5,645 bases of DNA from positions 1 through 5,645 of the forward strand of contig JALVLX010000049.1 in the NCBI GenBank assembly GCA_027032855.1, in the 5' to 3' direction. A model generated the notes under the pieces. The model was given only the letters and a program-made list of their open reading frames with translations. It was not told the DNA's origin and ran no database searches. Both the position numbers and the translations under genes were made by a program. The stretch's first letter is position 1, and each line of letters begins with the position of its first letter. The stretch is from Flavobacteriales bacterium. GTDB lineage: Bacteria; Bacteroidota; Bacteroidia; Flavobacteriales; Flavobacteriaceae. Positions 1 through 5,645 of this stretch are shown here, one piece after another.

Positions 1-69
1 CTGCAAATACAAGCCGTATCCAAACCAAAGTAAATTGATGAATAATAATATTTGTAAAAGACGTTTCAT
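1..69 (-). CDS. N-terminal fragment of a putative exported or membrane protein (runs off left edge)
   Basis: Reading the minus strand from an ATG at 69-67 gives 23 uninterrupted codons to the window edge. The peptide starts MKRLLQILLF and continues with a hydrophobic stretch rich in Leu, Ile, Phe, Trp and Tyr. Two basic residues followed by about 18 mostly hydrophobic residues is the layout of a Sec signal peptide or an N-terminal membrane anchor. No lipobox cysteine or clear cleavage site is visible in the part present. A TATTTTTG octamer on the same strand at 158-151 could be its promoter, which would give a leader of about 75 bases. The gene is divergent from ptb. With so few residues the mature function cannot be guessed, and a chance reading frame is possible. 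The position next to a divergent promoter region and the peptide pattern make a real gene likely. Confidence 0.6.
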   Translation of the reverse strand, partial: MKRLLQILLFINLLWFGYGLYLQ

Positions 70-150
70 TCAGGAATAGAAAGTTATAGTTAAATAATTA
101 AAAGAAAAATAAGTTAGTTAATAAAGCATTTTTCTAAAATAAAATACGAA

Positions 151-158
151 CAAAAATA
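151..158 (-). promoter_or_regulatory. Possible Bacteroidota-type -7 box for the left-edge gene
   Basis: The minus strand reads TATTTTTG, a full match to TAnnTTTG, the -7 element used by the main sigma factor of Bacteroidota. It lies 81 bases before the ATG at 69. No clear -33 TTG is seen at the expected distance, so the call rests on the octamer and its intergenic position. Confidence 0.4.
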
Positions 159-202
159 CGGTAAAAAAGTTAAAAAACATCTTTTATTAGACAAAATAAG
201 CT

Positions 203-210
203 TATTTTTG
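203..210 (+). promoter_or_regulatory. Bacteroidota-type -7 box for ptb-buk
   Basis: TATTTTTG matches TAnnTTTG and ends 17 bases before the ptb ATG. Transcription would start around 215-218, leaving a leader of roughly 10 bases. This is consistent with the absence of a Shine-Dalgarno sequence. The -33 element is poor: only a CTTTT near 181-185 lies at about the right distance. The identical octamer appears in the same role on the minus strand at 158-151 and 4271-4264. Confidence 0.55.
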
Positions 211-227
211 AGGCAAAATCAATTAAA

Positions 228-1145
228 ATGCTACAAGAACTCAATAAAATATCAGATTTAAAATCATTGGTTCTCAAAAATGAACCCAAAAAATTAGTTT
301 TAGCAGCAGCCGGTGACGAACATTCAATAGATGCCGTAATAGCAGCCTACAAAATGGGTGTTATTACGCCTATTCTTGTCGGTCGAAAAGAAGAAATTTA
401 CAAACTCACAGACGATTGTAATGATGTAAACAAATTTGTAATTTATGATATTTCCGATGATAAAGATATTGTGAAAAAAGCTGTTTCACTTGTTGTAAAC
501 AACGAAGCGGATATCTTAATGAAAGGAAATGTGACAACCGCTACTCTACTCAAAGGAGTTTTGAATAAAGAGTACGGCATGAAACACAAATCATTTCTGT
601 CGCATTTTGCGCTGTTTGAAATTCCACATTATCACAAATTATTAGGTATTACTGATGTGGCGCTTAACATTTTACCACCTTTGGAACATAAAGTTCACAT
701 CGTTGAAAACTCAGTAGCTTTTATAAGAAAAATAGGTATCAAACAACCCAAAATTGCCGCTTTATCAGCCATTGAAATGGTTAATGAAAAGATGCCTTCT
801 ACACTTGATGCTGCACTTTTGGCAATCATGCAACGTCGCGGGCAAATAAAGAACTGTTTGATTGACGGACCGCTGGCGTTTGACAATGCTATCAGTTTGG
901 AAAGCAAAAAACAAAAGAAATTGGGAGGCGATGTTGCCGGAAATGCCGATATTTTATTAGTTCCTAATGTTGAATCCGGAAATATTTTGTACAAATCTCT
1001 GGTAGCTTTTGCCGATGCCAAAGTTGCAGGGACTGTTCTAGGCGCTGATTTTCCAATAGTTTTGACCTCGCGAGCTGATTCTGAAGAAACCAAACTTAAT
1101 AGTATCTTGTTGGCAGCTGCTTCTGTAAATAATAAATTTTCATAA
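228..1145 (+). CDS. ptb: Phosphate butyryltransferase (phosphotransbutyrylase)
   Basis: This enzyme transfers the acyl group of butyryl-CoA to phosphate, giving butyryl phosphate and CoA. It works in the cytoplasm and the reaction is reversible. The 305-residue length is normal for Ptb. Family blocks visible in order are LMKGNVTTATLLKGV (97-111), SHFALFEIP (125-133), ITDVALNI (141-148), a KMPSTLDAALLA segment (188-199), DGPLAFDNAIS (213-223), a VAGNADILLVPNVESGN segment (236-252) and PIVLTSRADS (276-285). These fit phosphate acetyl/butyryltransferases, and the DNAIS and ADILLVP blocks favour Ptb over Pta. The butyrate kinase gene begins 10 bases downstream, which strongly supports the assignment. 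The ATG at 228 suits the family N-terminus and lies just behind a good -7 box. In vivo the substrate could also be a branched short acyl-CoA such as isobutyryl- or isovaleryl-CoA; sequence alone does not settle this. Confidence 0.95.
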   Translation: MLQELNKISDLKSLVLKNEPKKLVLAAAGDEHSIDAVIAAYKMGVITPILVGRKEEIYKLTDDCNDVNKFVIYDISDDKDIVKKAVSLVVNNEADILMKGNVTTATLLKGVLNKEYGMKHKSFLSHFALFEIPHYHKLLGITDVALNILPPLEHKVHIVENSVAFIRKIGIKQPKIAALSAIEMVNEKMPSTLDAALLAIMQRRGQIKNCLIDGPLAFDNAISLESKKQKKLGGDVAGNADILLVPNVESGNILYKSLVAFADAKVAGTVLGADFPIVLTSRADSEETKLNSILLAAASVNNKFS

Positions 1146-1155
1146 AAATATATTT

Positions 1156-2235
1156 ATGAATAAGGAAGAAAAACGTAAACCTTTAATTCTCGTTATCAAT
1201 ACAGGTTCCACATCAACCAAAATTTCGGTATATTCCGGAAGTGATGTTTTGCTTGAGAAAAAACTCATGCACACCACTGAAGAAATTAGCCGTTTAAAAA
1301 AATTTGACGACAAAGTCATCTTTCGTATAAAATTGATTAAAAAGATTTTGGACGAAAATAATTTTAAAATATCGCAATTTGACATGATTATGACAAGGGG
1401 CGGTTTGATTACACCTGTAAAATCCGGAGTTTACAAAGTTAACTTCAAAATGTTACAAGATTTAAAGAGCGCTACCAAACAGCATGCCAGCAATTTAGCA
1501 GCAGTCATTGGCTATCATCTAAGTAACAATCACATTCCCGTATATATTGCCGATCCTGTTGTCGTAGATGAGATGCATGAAATAGCGCGCTATGCCGGGC
1601 ACCCTTTATTTCAAAGAAAATCTGTCTTCCATGCCCTTAATCATAAAGCTGTTGGGCGTAAATTTGCTTCTGAAAAAGATAGTGATTATAAAGATTTAAA
1701 CCTTATAATTGCACACTTGGGAGGTGGTATTTCTGTAGGAGCACATCAAAAAGGGCAAGTAATCGATGTCAATCAAGCATTGGATGGCGAAGGAGCATTT
1801 TCGCCGGAACGAAGTGGTACTCTACCTGCCGGTGATCTTGTAAGAATGTCATATTCAGGAAAATATAGTAAAGATGAAATGTTAAAAATGATAACAGGTA
1901 AAGGCGGTTTGGTAGCTTATACAGGCTCAAACGATTTAAAAGAAATAGAAGAACAAAGGGATTCAGAAAGCCTTGTAATACTTAAAGCAATGGCTTATCA
2001 AGTAGCCAAGAGTATAGGCGAAATGGCTACAGTTTTAAAAGGTTCTGTTGACGGTATTATCCTTACCGGAGGGGTAGCCTATTCAACATTGATTACCGGT
2101 CTAATCTCAGAACGGGTTAAATTTATTGCACCTGTATATGTATATCCCGGAGAAAATGAAATGTGGGCGCTTGCACAAAACGGATTGTTGCTTTATGAGA
2201 ACAAAATAACAGCTAAGATTTACAATAAATCATAA
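1156..2235 (+). CDS. buk: Butyrate kinase
   Basis: The product transfers phosphate from butyryl phosphate to ADP, giving butyrate and ATP, and so completes the route begun by Ptb. Its 359 residues match the usual butyrate kinase length and are shorter than acetate kinase (about 400). It has the ASKHA (acetate kinase/sugar kinase/Hsp70/actin) fold signatures: phosphate-1 loop INTGSTSTK (14-22), RGG (81-83, Arg81 probably equivalent to the substrate-binding Arg of acetate kinase), FHALNH (158-163), AHLGGGISVGA (186-196), DGEGAFSPERSGTLP (210-224, with Arg219), ILTGGVAYS (302-310) and PGENEMWALAQ (331-341). No key residue appears to be missing. The 10-base gap after ptb and the lack of a separate promoter indicate co-transcription. 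There is no Shine-Dalgarno sequence before the ATG, as is usual in Bacteroidota. A branched-chain acid kinase role is possible, since family members accept isobutyrate and similar acids. Confidence 0.95.
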   Translation: MNKEEKRKPLILVINTGSTSTKISVYSGSDVLLEKKLMHTTEEISRLKKFDDKVIFRIKLIKKILDENNFKISQFDMIMTRGGLITPVKSGVYKVNFKMLQDLKSATKQHASNLAAVIGYHLSNNHIPVYIADPVVVDEMHEIARYAGHPLFQRKSVFHALNHKAVGRKFASEKDSDYKDLNLIIAHLGGGISVGAHQKGQVIDVNQALDGEGAFSPERSGTLPAGDLVRMSYSGKYSKDEMLKMITGKGGLVAYTGSNDLKEIEEQRDSESLVILKAMAYQVAKSIGEMATVLKGSVDGIILTGGVAYSTLITGLISERVKFIAPVYVYPGENEMWALAQNGLLLYENKITAKIYNKS

Positions 2236-2237
2236 TT

Positions 2238-2253
2238 ATTTACAATTGTAAAT
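2238..2253. repeat. Perfect 16-bp palindrome between buk and ttcA
   Basis: ATTTACAATTGTAAAT reads the same on both strands. It starts 2 bases after the buk stop codon and ends 11 bases before the ttcA ATG. With no loop it is a better candidate for a dimeric regulator site than for a terminator hairpin. It overlaps TAAATTTC (2249-2256), a near match to TAnnTTTG, so it could cover a weak ttcA promoter. A variant of its core recurs at 3054-3065. Confidence 0.5.
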
Positions 2254-2264
2254 TTCCGCACAAT

Positions 2265-3002
2265 ATGAATAAAGCAGACAAAAGATTTCTAGAAAGAATC
2301 AGGTCAAAAATTACTAAAGCTGTTGAAGATTACGGTTTGATTAATGACGGAGATACTATAGTTGTTGGGGTTTCCGGTGGAAAAGATTCAATGGCGTTAA
2401 TAGATATTCTGGCTAACAGACGACTATTTAGCCCTTTAAAATATCAAATTAAAGCCGTGCATATTCAACTTACAGATGTACCTTATTACACTGATGATCA
2501 GTATTTAAAAACGTTTTGTGAAAGTAGGGGTGTCGAATTTGAGTTACTGGTAGATGAGCAAAAGATTATACAAGAAGGCAAACAACCCTGCTTTTATTGT
2601 GCTTGGAATCGTCGTAAATTGTTATTTGAATATACCGCTAAGAATAATTATCAGAAAATTGCCTTGGGACATCATAAAGATGATGTGGTAGAAACTTTAT
2701 TGATGAATATGATACAACATGGTGAATTTAGTGCCTTTCCGGTAAAATTAAAGATGTTTGACGGCCAATTTGAGCTTATCAGACCACTAATTTATACCAC
2801 AAATAAAGAATTGGAGCGCTATACTCAACTAATCGGTTATAAACCTTTACCTTACGATTGTGAATACGCTACGACAAATCGTAGAGAACAAATCAAAACG
2901 CTCGTACAGCAAATGTATGAAATCACCCCTGAAGCTGTCTCCAACATATTTAAATCCATGCAGAATATTGATTTTAAACACCTACCTTTACAAAAATTAT
3001 AA
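2265..3002 (+). CDS. ttcA: TtcA-type PP-loop ATPase, probable tRNA cytidine(32) 2-sulfurtransferase
   Basis: This is a PP-loop (N-type ATP pyrophosphatase) protein. It probably activates C32 of certain tRNAs by adenylation and replaces its oxygen with sulfur to give 2-thiocytidine. The PP-loop is GVSGGKDS (35-42). A CxxC follows in PCFYC (Cys109, Cys112), then GHHKDDVVET (135-144), then Cys199 in a DCEYATTNRREQI segment. Two cysteines as CxxC plus one distant cysteine are the arrangement TtcA uses to hold its Fe-S cluster, and they separate it from TilS. At 245 residues it is shorter than E. coli TtcA (about 311) because it lacks terminal extensions; the core looks complete. It starts 29 bases after buk, so read-through from the ptb promoter is plausible, though the palindrome in the gap may give it its own control. 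The TtcA/TtuA group has several tRNA targets, so the exact base modified is inferred. Confidence 0.85.
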   Translation: MNKADKRFLERIRSKITKAVEDYGLINDGDTIVVGVSGGKDSMALIDILANRRLFSPLKYQIKAVHIQLTDVPYYTDDQYLKTFCESRGVEFELLVDEQKIIQEGKQPCFYCAWNRRKLLFEYTAKNNYQKIALGHHKDDVVETLLMNMIQHGEFSAFPVKLKMFDGQFELIRPLIYTTNKELERYTQLIGYKPLPYDCEYATTNRREQIKTLVQQMYEITPEAVSNIFKSMQNIDFKHLPLQKL

Positions 3003-3031
3003 ACGGTTAAAAAGATTTTTTTTAACCGTTT
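3001..3031. terminator. Hairpin between convergent ttcA and proline dehydrogenase genes
   Basis: The arms 3001-3013 (AAACGGTTAAAAA) and 3019-3031 (TTTTTAACCGTTT) form a 13-bp stem with a 5-base loop. The left arm begins inside the ttcA stop codon. On the minus strand the stem is followed by ATAATTTTTG, a fair U-rich tail for ending the proline dehydrogenase transcript. On the plus strand the tail TATTATTG is weaker. A shared terminator for the two converging genes is the likely role. Confidence 0.65.
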
Positions 3032-3036
3032 ATTAT

Positions 3037-3048
3037 TGTAATATTACA
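3037..3048. repeat. 12-bp perfect palindrome downstream of the hairpin
   Basis: TGTAATATTACA is self-complementary. It lies in the 70-base gap between the two convergent stop codons, just after the hairpin. In such AT-rich DNA a 12-bp palindrome can arise by chance, and no function is assigned. Confidence 0.3.
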
Positions 3049-3053
3049 CTTAA

Positions 3054-3065
3054 TTACAAATGTAA
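3054..3065. repeat. TTACA-N2-TGTAA inverted repeat, variant of the buk-ttcA palindrome core
   Basis: TTACAAATGTAA differs at one central base from TTACAATTGTAA at 2240-2251, and both are followed by AT. It lies 7 bases beyond the proline dehydrogenase stop codon. It may be a second copy of the same binding site, or a chance match in AT-rich DNA. Confidence 0.3.
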
Positions 3066-3072
3066 ATCACAC

Positions 3073-4242
3073 TTATAACTTCCTTCTTTTCCGTTCAGCT
3101 GCTAATAATTGTAATTCCCTGTTTGTTTGACCGGCTACAGATGTGTTTTCTTCAGCTCTTCTGATAAGATAAGGCATGACATCTTTTACGGGACCGAACG
3201 GAATATATTTACTGGTGTTATATCCTATTTTAGCCAAGTTAAAAGTAATATGATCGCTCATTCCCAGCAGCTGACCAAACCAAACCCGTTTATCATCTTT
3301 ATCCAAATCGTGTTTTTCAATCAGTTCTGTTAAATAAATGGCACTATCTTCGTTATGAGTACCGGCGTAAACGGACATATCGTCAATATGTTCGACCATA
3401 TATGCCATTGTATCATTATAGTTTTTATCAGTTGCCGCTTTATCGACGCAGATAGGATCGTCATATCCCAGTTTTTTAGCCCGTTCTCTTTCTTTTTCCA
3501 TATAAGCCCCTCTGACCAATTTCATACCTATCTTAAAACCTTCTTTTTGAGCTCTCTGATGTAAAGATTTTAAGTAATCCAAGCGGTCTTTTCTATACAA
3601 TTGCAAGGTGTTGAAAACAATAGGTTTTTCGGTATTATAGCGACGCATCATTTCCTCTACCAAATCATCGGCTGCTTTTTGCATCCAAGTTTCTTCTGCA
3701 TCAATCATTAACGGTACGTCAGCTTCTTTGGCAGCTTTTGATAATGTATCGTATCGTTGAACAACCCTGTCCCATTCAGCTTGTTCAGAATCTGATAATT
3801 TTTCGCCGGCAGAGACTTTTTCGTAAATAGCAAAGCGTCCCATTCCGGTAGGTTTAAAAACAGCAAAAGGCATTTCCTGACGGTTTTTGGCAAATTCAAT
3901 CAACTCTAAGTTTTTTTGCATGGTCGCATCAAAAGTTTCATCGTTTTCGGCACCTTCAACGGAATAATCCAAAATAGAATAAATACCTTTATTATATAAT
4001 TTGTCAACCAATGACAGGGTATCTTTTTCAGTAACACCTCCGCAAAAATGATCGAAAACAGTAGTTTTTATCAGAGCTTCAACCGGAAAATGGTGTTTTA
4101 AAGCAAATTTTGTAACCCCTGTACCTAATTTTACTAAGGGTTCGTTTTTAATTAATTTAAATAACCAATATGCTTTTTCCAATTCAGCATCGGTTTTAAT
4201 AGCAAAAGCTACTTCTGTGTTGTTAAATATATCTTTATTCAT
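3073..4242 (-). CDS. Proline dehydrogenase (monofunctional, FAD-dependent)
   Basis: This enzyme oxidises L-proline to 1-pyrroline-5-carboxylate and passes electrons through FAD to the quinone pool, probably at the inner face of the membrane. From the ATG at 4242 the product has 389 residues. Family blocks are DYSVEGAE (92-99), FKPTG (129-133), MIDAEETWMQ (179-188), TLQLYRKDR (212-220), KLVRGAYMEKERERA (241-255), GTHNE (294-298) and, near the end, the YLIRR motif (358-362) whose Tyr and two Arg bind proline. No P5C dehydrogenase domain is attached, so a separate enzyme must finish the pathway to glutamate. A longer frame begins at a TTG at 4266. I prefer the ATG because that TTG is the last three bases of a good promoter octamer, so a transcript from it would not contain the TTG. 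The gene converges on ttcA and diverges from aroB. The symbols putA and prodh are both in use, so none is given. Confidence 0.93.
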   Translation of the reverse strand: MNKDIFNNTEVAFAIKTDAELEKAYWLFKLIKNEPLVKLGTGVTKFALKHHFPVEALIKTTVFDHFCGGVTEKDTLSLVDKLYNKGIYSILDYSVEGAENDETFDATMQKNLELIEFAKNRQEMPFAVFKPTGMGRFAIYEKVSAGEKLSDSEQAEWDRVVQRYDTLSKAAKEADVPLMIDAEETWMQKAADDLVEEMMRRYNTEKPIVFNTLQLYRKDRLDYLKSLHQRAQKEGFKIGMKLVRGAYMEKERERAKKLGYDDPICVDKAATDKNYNDTMAYMVEHIDDMSVYAGTHNEDSAIYLTELIEKHDLDKDDKRVWFGQLLGMSDHITFNLAKIGYNTSKYIPFGPVKDVMPYLIRRAEENTSVAGQTNRELQLLAAERKRRKL

Positions 4243-4263
4243 TTCTTTATTTCTTGGTTGGCT

Positions 4264-4271
4264 CAAAAATA
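4264..4271 (-). promoter_or_regulatory. Bacteroidota-type -7 box for proline dehydrogenase
   Basis: The minus strand reads TATTTTTG, a full TAnnTTTG match that ends 21 bases before the ATG at 4242. Transcription would start near 4257-4259, giving a leader of about 15 bases. The last three bases of the box form the upstream in-frame TTG, so this element also decides the start codon. No convincing -33 TTG is visible. Confidence 0.55.
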
Positions 4272-4306
4272 AAAAGTTTTATTCAAAATAATATGATAAA
4301 TATTAG

Positions 4307-4314
4307 TAATTTTA
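4307..4314 (+). promoter_or_regulatory. Weak -7 box candidate for aroB
   Basis: TAATTTTA matches TAnnTTTG at seven of eight positions, with A in place of the final G. It ends 19 bases before the aroB ATG, a spacing close to that of the ptb and proline dehydrogenase boxes. The -33 region is not recognisable, so this is a tentative call. Confidence 0.3.
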
Positions 4315-4333
4315 GCCGCAAATTTTAGAACCA

Positions 4334-5371
4334 ATGTCATATTATTTCCAAGACGCCGGAATACAGGCGTTACACAATTTTATTAAAGATCATGATGTAT
4401 CCCAAATCGTTGTTATTACTGATGATAATACCAAAAAACATTGCTTAAACACTTTTCAAAGCATTACAAAATTAAGGTTTACAAACGTAAACTTTAAAGA
4501 TGGGGATATGAATAAAAATATATCAACTTTAACGAATATTTGGGAAAAATTAATGACATTGAATGTTGACCGTAAATCATTAATTATCAATTTAGGCGGT
4601 GGTGTTGTGACTGATATGGGCGGTTTTGTGGCTTCTACATTTAAACGGGGAGTTAATTTCATTCATGTTCCCACCACTCTACTAGGTATGGTTGACGCAG
4701 CAATTGGTGGAAAAAACGGTATCAATTTTATGAATGCTAAGAATCAGATTGGGACCATTATTCAACCGGAATTTGTTTGGATTTACACCGGTTTTTTACA
4801 AACTTTACCTTGCGAACAGTTTGATTCCGGTTTTGCCGAAATGCTAAAACATGGATTAATTGCAGACCGTTCATACTGGAATGAACTAATTGAATTTTAC
4901 AAAACATCTGATAATAAGTCACTTACTAAATTAATTAAAACTTCTGTTTTGATCAAAGATCAAATTATAAAGAATGATCCGTTGGAAAAAGGTATGCGTA
5001 AATTGTTAAACTACGGACATACGGTTGGACATGCTTTAGAAAGTTATTTAAATTATGATAAAAACATTCCCCTATCTCATGGAAAGGCTGTGGCGGCAGG
5101 TATGGTAATAGAAGCTTATTTATCTTACAAACTCAACGGCTTTGAGAGAAAAGATTTAGATGAAATTAAACAAAAAATCAATTTCATATACCCTGTTATC
5201 AAGCTGAATAATAGTGATATAACTGAAATTATTAAACTAATGCGTTTTGATAAAAAGAACGAAAAAGGAATTGTTAAATATGTTTTATTAAATAAAATCG
5301 GATCAGCTGATTTCAACATGGAAGTTCCCGAACAGCTTCTTTTTGAAGCGTTTGATTTTTATCAGGCTTAA
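4334..5371 (+). CDS. aroB: 3-dehydroquinate synthase
   Basis: AroB converts DAHP to 3-dehydroquinate, the second step of the shikimate pathway, using NAD+ and a divalent metal (Zn or Co) in the cytoplasm. The 345 residues are slightly short for the family (about 360). Motifs are GGGVVTDMGGFVAST (88-102), HVPTTLLGMVDAAIGGKNG (111-129), GFAEMLKHGLI (166-176), LLNYGHTVGHALE (224-236) and SHGKAVAAGM (248-257). By spacing against the well-studied Aspergillus enzyme, the metal ligands are Glu169, His229 and His249. Asp121, Lys127, Lys136, Asn137, Lys172, Lys208, Arg222, Asn226 and His233 also fall on active-site positions. This set favours true dehydroquinate synthase over related sugar-phosphate cyclases. 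One small variation is GDMNK (57-61), where the NAD-binding segment usually reads GExxK. It is divergent from proline dehydrogenase, stands alone and is closed by a strong terminator. Confidence 0.95.
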   Translation: MSYYFQDAGIQALHNFIKDHDVSQIVVITDDNTKKHCLNTFQSITKLRFTNVNFKDGDMNKNISTLTNIWEKLMTLNVDRKSLIINLGGGVVTDMGGFVASTFKRGVNFIHVPTTLLGMVDAAIGGKNGINFMNAKNQIGTIIQPEFVWIYTGFLQTLPCEQFDSGFAEMLKHGLIADRSYWNELIEFYKTSDNKSLTKLIKTSVLIKDQIIKNDPLEKGMRKLLNYGHTVGHALESYLNYDKNIPLSHGKAVAAGMVIEAYLSYKLNGFERKDLDEIKQKINFIYPVIKLNNSDITEIIKLMRFDKKNEKGIVKYVLLNKIGSADFNMEVPEQLLFEAFDFYQA

Positions 5372-5394
5372 GCTTATTTTTTTTCTATTAAAAC

Positions 5395-5438
5395 AAAATA
5401 AAACCCCGTAATGATGTCAATCCGGGGTTTTATTTTTT
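5395..5438. terminator. Bidirectional intrinsic terminator between aroB and the Lrp-family gene
   Basis: The arms 5395-5408 and 5423-5436 form a 14-bp stem around a CCCCG/CGGGG core with a 14-base loop. On the plus strand the core is followed by TTTTATTTTTTATTATTTT, which suits termination of aroB. On the minus strand it is followed by TTTTATTTTGTTTTAATAG, so it can also end the transcript of the converging Lrp-family gene. This is the clearest intrinsic terminator in the window. Confidence 0.88.
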
Positions 5439-5456
5439 ATTATTTTGATTAAAAAC

Positions 5457-5645
5457 TTATACCAATTCTTTAAAAATTGTATGCATTAAACGTTTTTTAT
5501 CATTGATACTTTCTTCCAGAGAAATCATCGTTTCAGTTCTAATGATACCTTCAATATCATCAATTTTAAAGATAATTTCCTTAGCATGTTGCGTATTTTT
5601 AGCTCTAATTTTACAGAAAATATTAAACTTTCCGGTTGTGATATG
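5457..5645 (-). CDS. Lrp/AsnC-family transcriptional regulator, C-terminal part (runs off right edge)
   Basis: The last 62 codons and the stop are present on the minus strand, in frame to the window edge. The peptide contains GKFNIFCKIRAKNTQHAKEI (residues 5-24 of the fragment), then a DDIEGIIRTETMISLEES segment (29-46), and ends KRLMHTIFKELV. This matches the end of the Lrp/AsnC effector-binding RAM domain, a βαββαβ fold that binds amino acids and builds octamers. The IEGIxRTETMISLEE block is especially typical of Bacteroidota members. The N-terminal helix-turn-helix lies outside the window, so the DNA target cannot be judged. Lrp-family proteins respond to amino acids and often act on neighbouring genes. 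Here the nearest candidates are aroB and proline dehydrogenase. The gene ends at the shared terminator downstream of aroB. Confidence 0.85.
   Translation of the reverse strand, partial: HITTGKFNIFCKIRAKNTQHAKEIIFKIDDIEGIIRTETMISLEESINDKKRLMHTIFKELV

Noticed and set aside
428..505. Short inverted repeats inside ptb (ACAAATTTGT and GTTGTAAACAAC)
   Set aside because: They are short, lie in coding sequence and are expected in DNA this rich in A and T.
695..1093. 132-codon minus-strand open frame inside ptb
   Set aside because: It lies wholly within ptb, whose conserved motifs are clear. The translated product resembles no family I know and has no promoter or neighbour to support it.
1140..1385. 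81-codon minus-strand open frame over the start of buk
   Set aside because: It overlaps the conserved phosphate-1 loop of buk on the opposite strand and shows no recognisable protein features.
2860..3078. 72-codon plus-strand frame overlapping the end of ttcA
   Set aside because: It is a shifted frame of ttcA that runs through the terminator hairpin. The ttcA frame there keeps the conserved Cys199 region.
3127..3899. Open frames in other frames within proline dehydrogenase (3127-3333 and 3355-3564 plus, 3708-3899 minus)
   Set aside because: All fall inside the well-supported proline dehydrogenase gene and are rich in Phe, Ser and Ile or otherwise unstructured, as expected of shadow frames.
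4456..5319. Minus-strand open frames inside aroB (4456-4662 and 5125-5319)
   Set aside because: They lie opposite conserved aroB sequence. The second looks hydrophobic only because it is antisense to a Lys- and Asp-rich stretch.
1..5645. Search for a novel defence, mobile or multi-gene system
   Set aside because: Every intact gene belongs to a known metabolic or tRNA-modification family. There are no transposase, integrase, toxin-antitoxin, direct-repeat array or RNA gene signals.

Overview
The window looks like chromosomal DNA from an AT-rich member of the Bacteroidota. Three lines of evidence point there. None of the intact genes has a recognisable Shine-Dalgarno sequence. The octamer TATTTTTG, which fits the Bacteroidota -7 element TAnnTTTG, occurs upstream of three gene starts. 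The proteins also read like Bacteroidota homologues. A phosphate butyryltransferase/butyrate kinase pair suggests an anaerobic, acid-producing fermenter, but this is inference.

Layout from left to right. Positions 1-69 (minus) hold the first 23 codons of a gene whose product begins like a secretion signal; it runs off the left edge. A 158-base divergent promoter region follows. Next come three plus-strand genes: ptb (228-1145), buk (1156-2235) and a TtcA-type tRNA thiolation enzyme (2265-3002). The gaps are 10 and 29 bases, so the three may form one operon. The 29-base gap contains a perfect 16-bp palindrome. A hairpin at 3001-3031 separates ttcA from the convergent monofunctional proline dehydrogenase gene (3073-4242, minus). 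A short divergent promoter region leads to aroB, 3-dehydroquinate synthase (4334-5371, plus). A strong two-way terminator (5395-5438) separates aroB from the C-terminal part of an Lrp/AsnC-family regulator (5457-5645, minus), which runs off the right edge.

How the genes work together. Ptb and Buk convert butyryl-CoA (or a related short acyl-CoA) to the free acid through the acyl phosphate and form ATP. Proline dehydrogenase starts proline breakdown. AroB makes the first carbocycle of the shikimate pathway. TtcA thiolates cytidine 32 of certain tRNAs. Apart from ptb-buk these are separate housekeeping functions. The Lrp-family gene near proline dehydrogenase could be a regulatory link, but this is untested.

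I found no mobile element, CRISPR array, RNA gene or evident novel multi-gene system. No gene-free stretch exceeds 300 bases. The points worth a second look are small: a corrected start for proline dehydrogenase, repeated promoter octamers, related palindromes on both sides of ttcA, and the exported-protein gene at the left edge.
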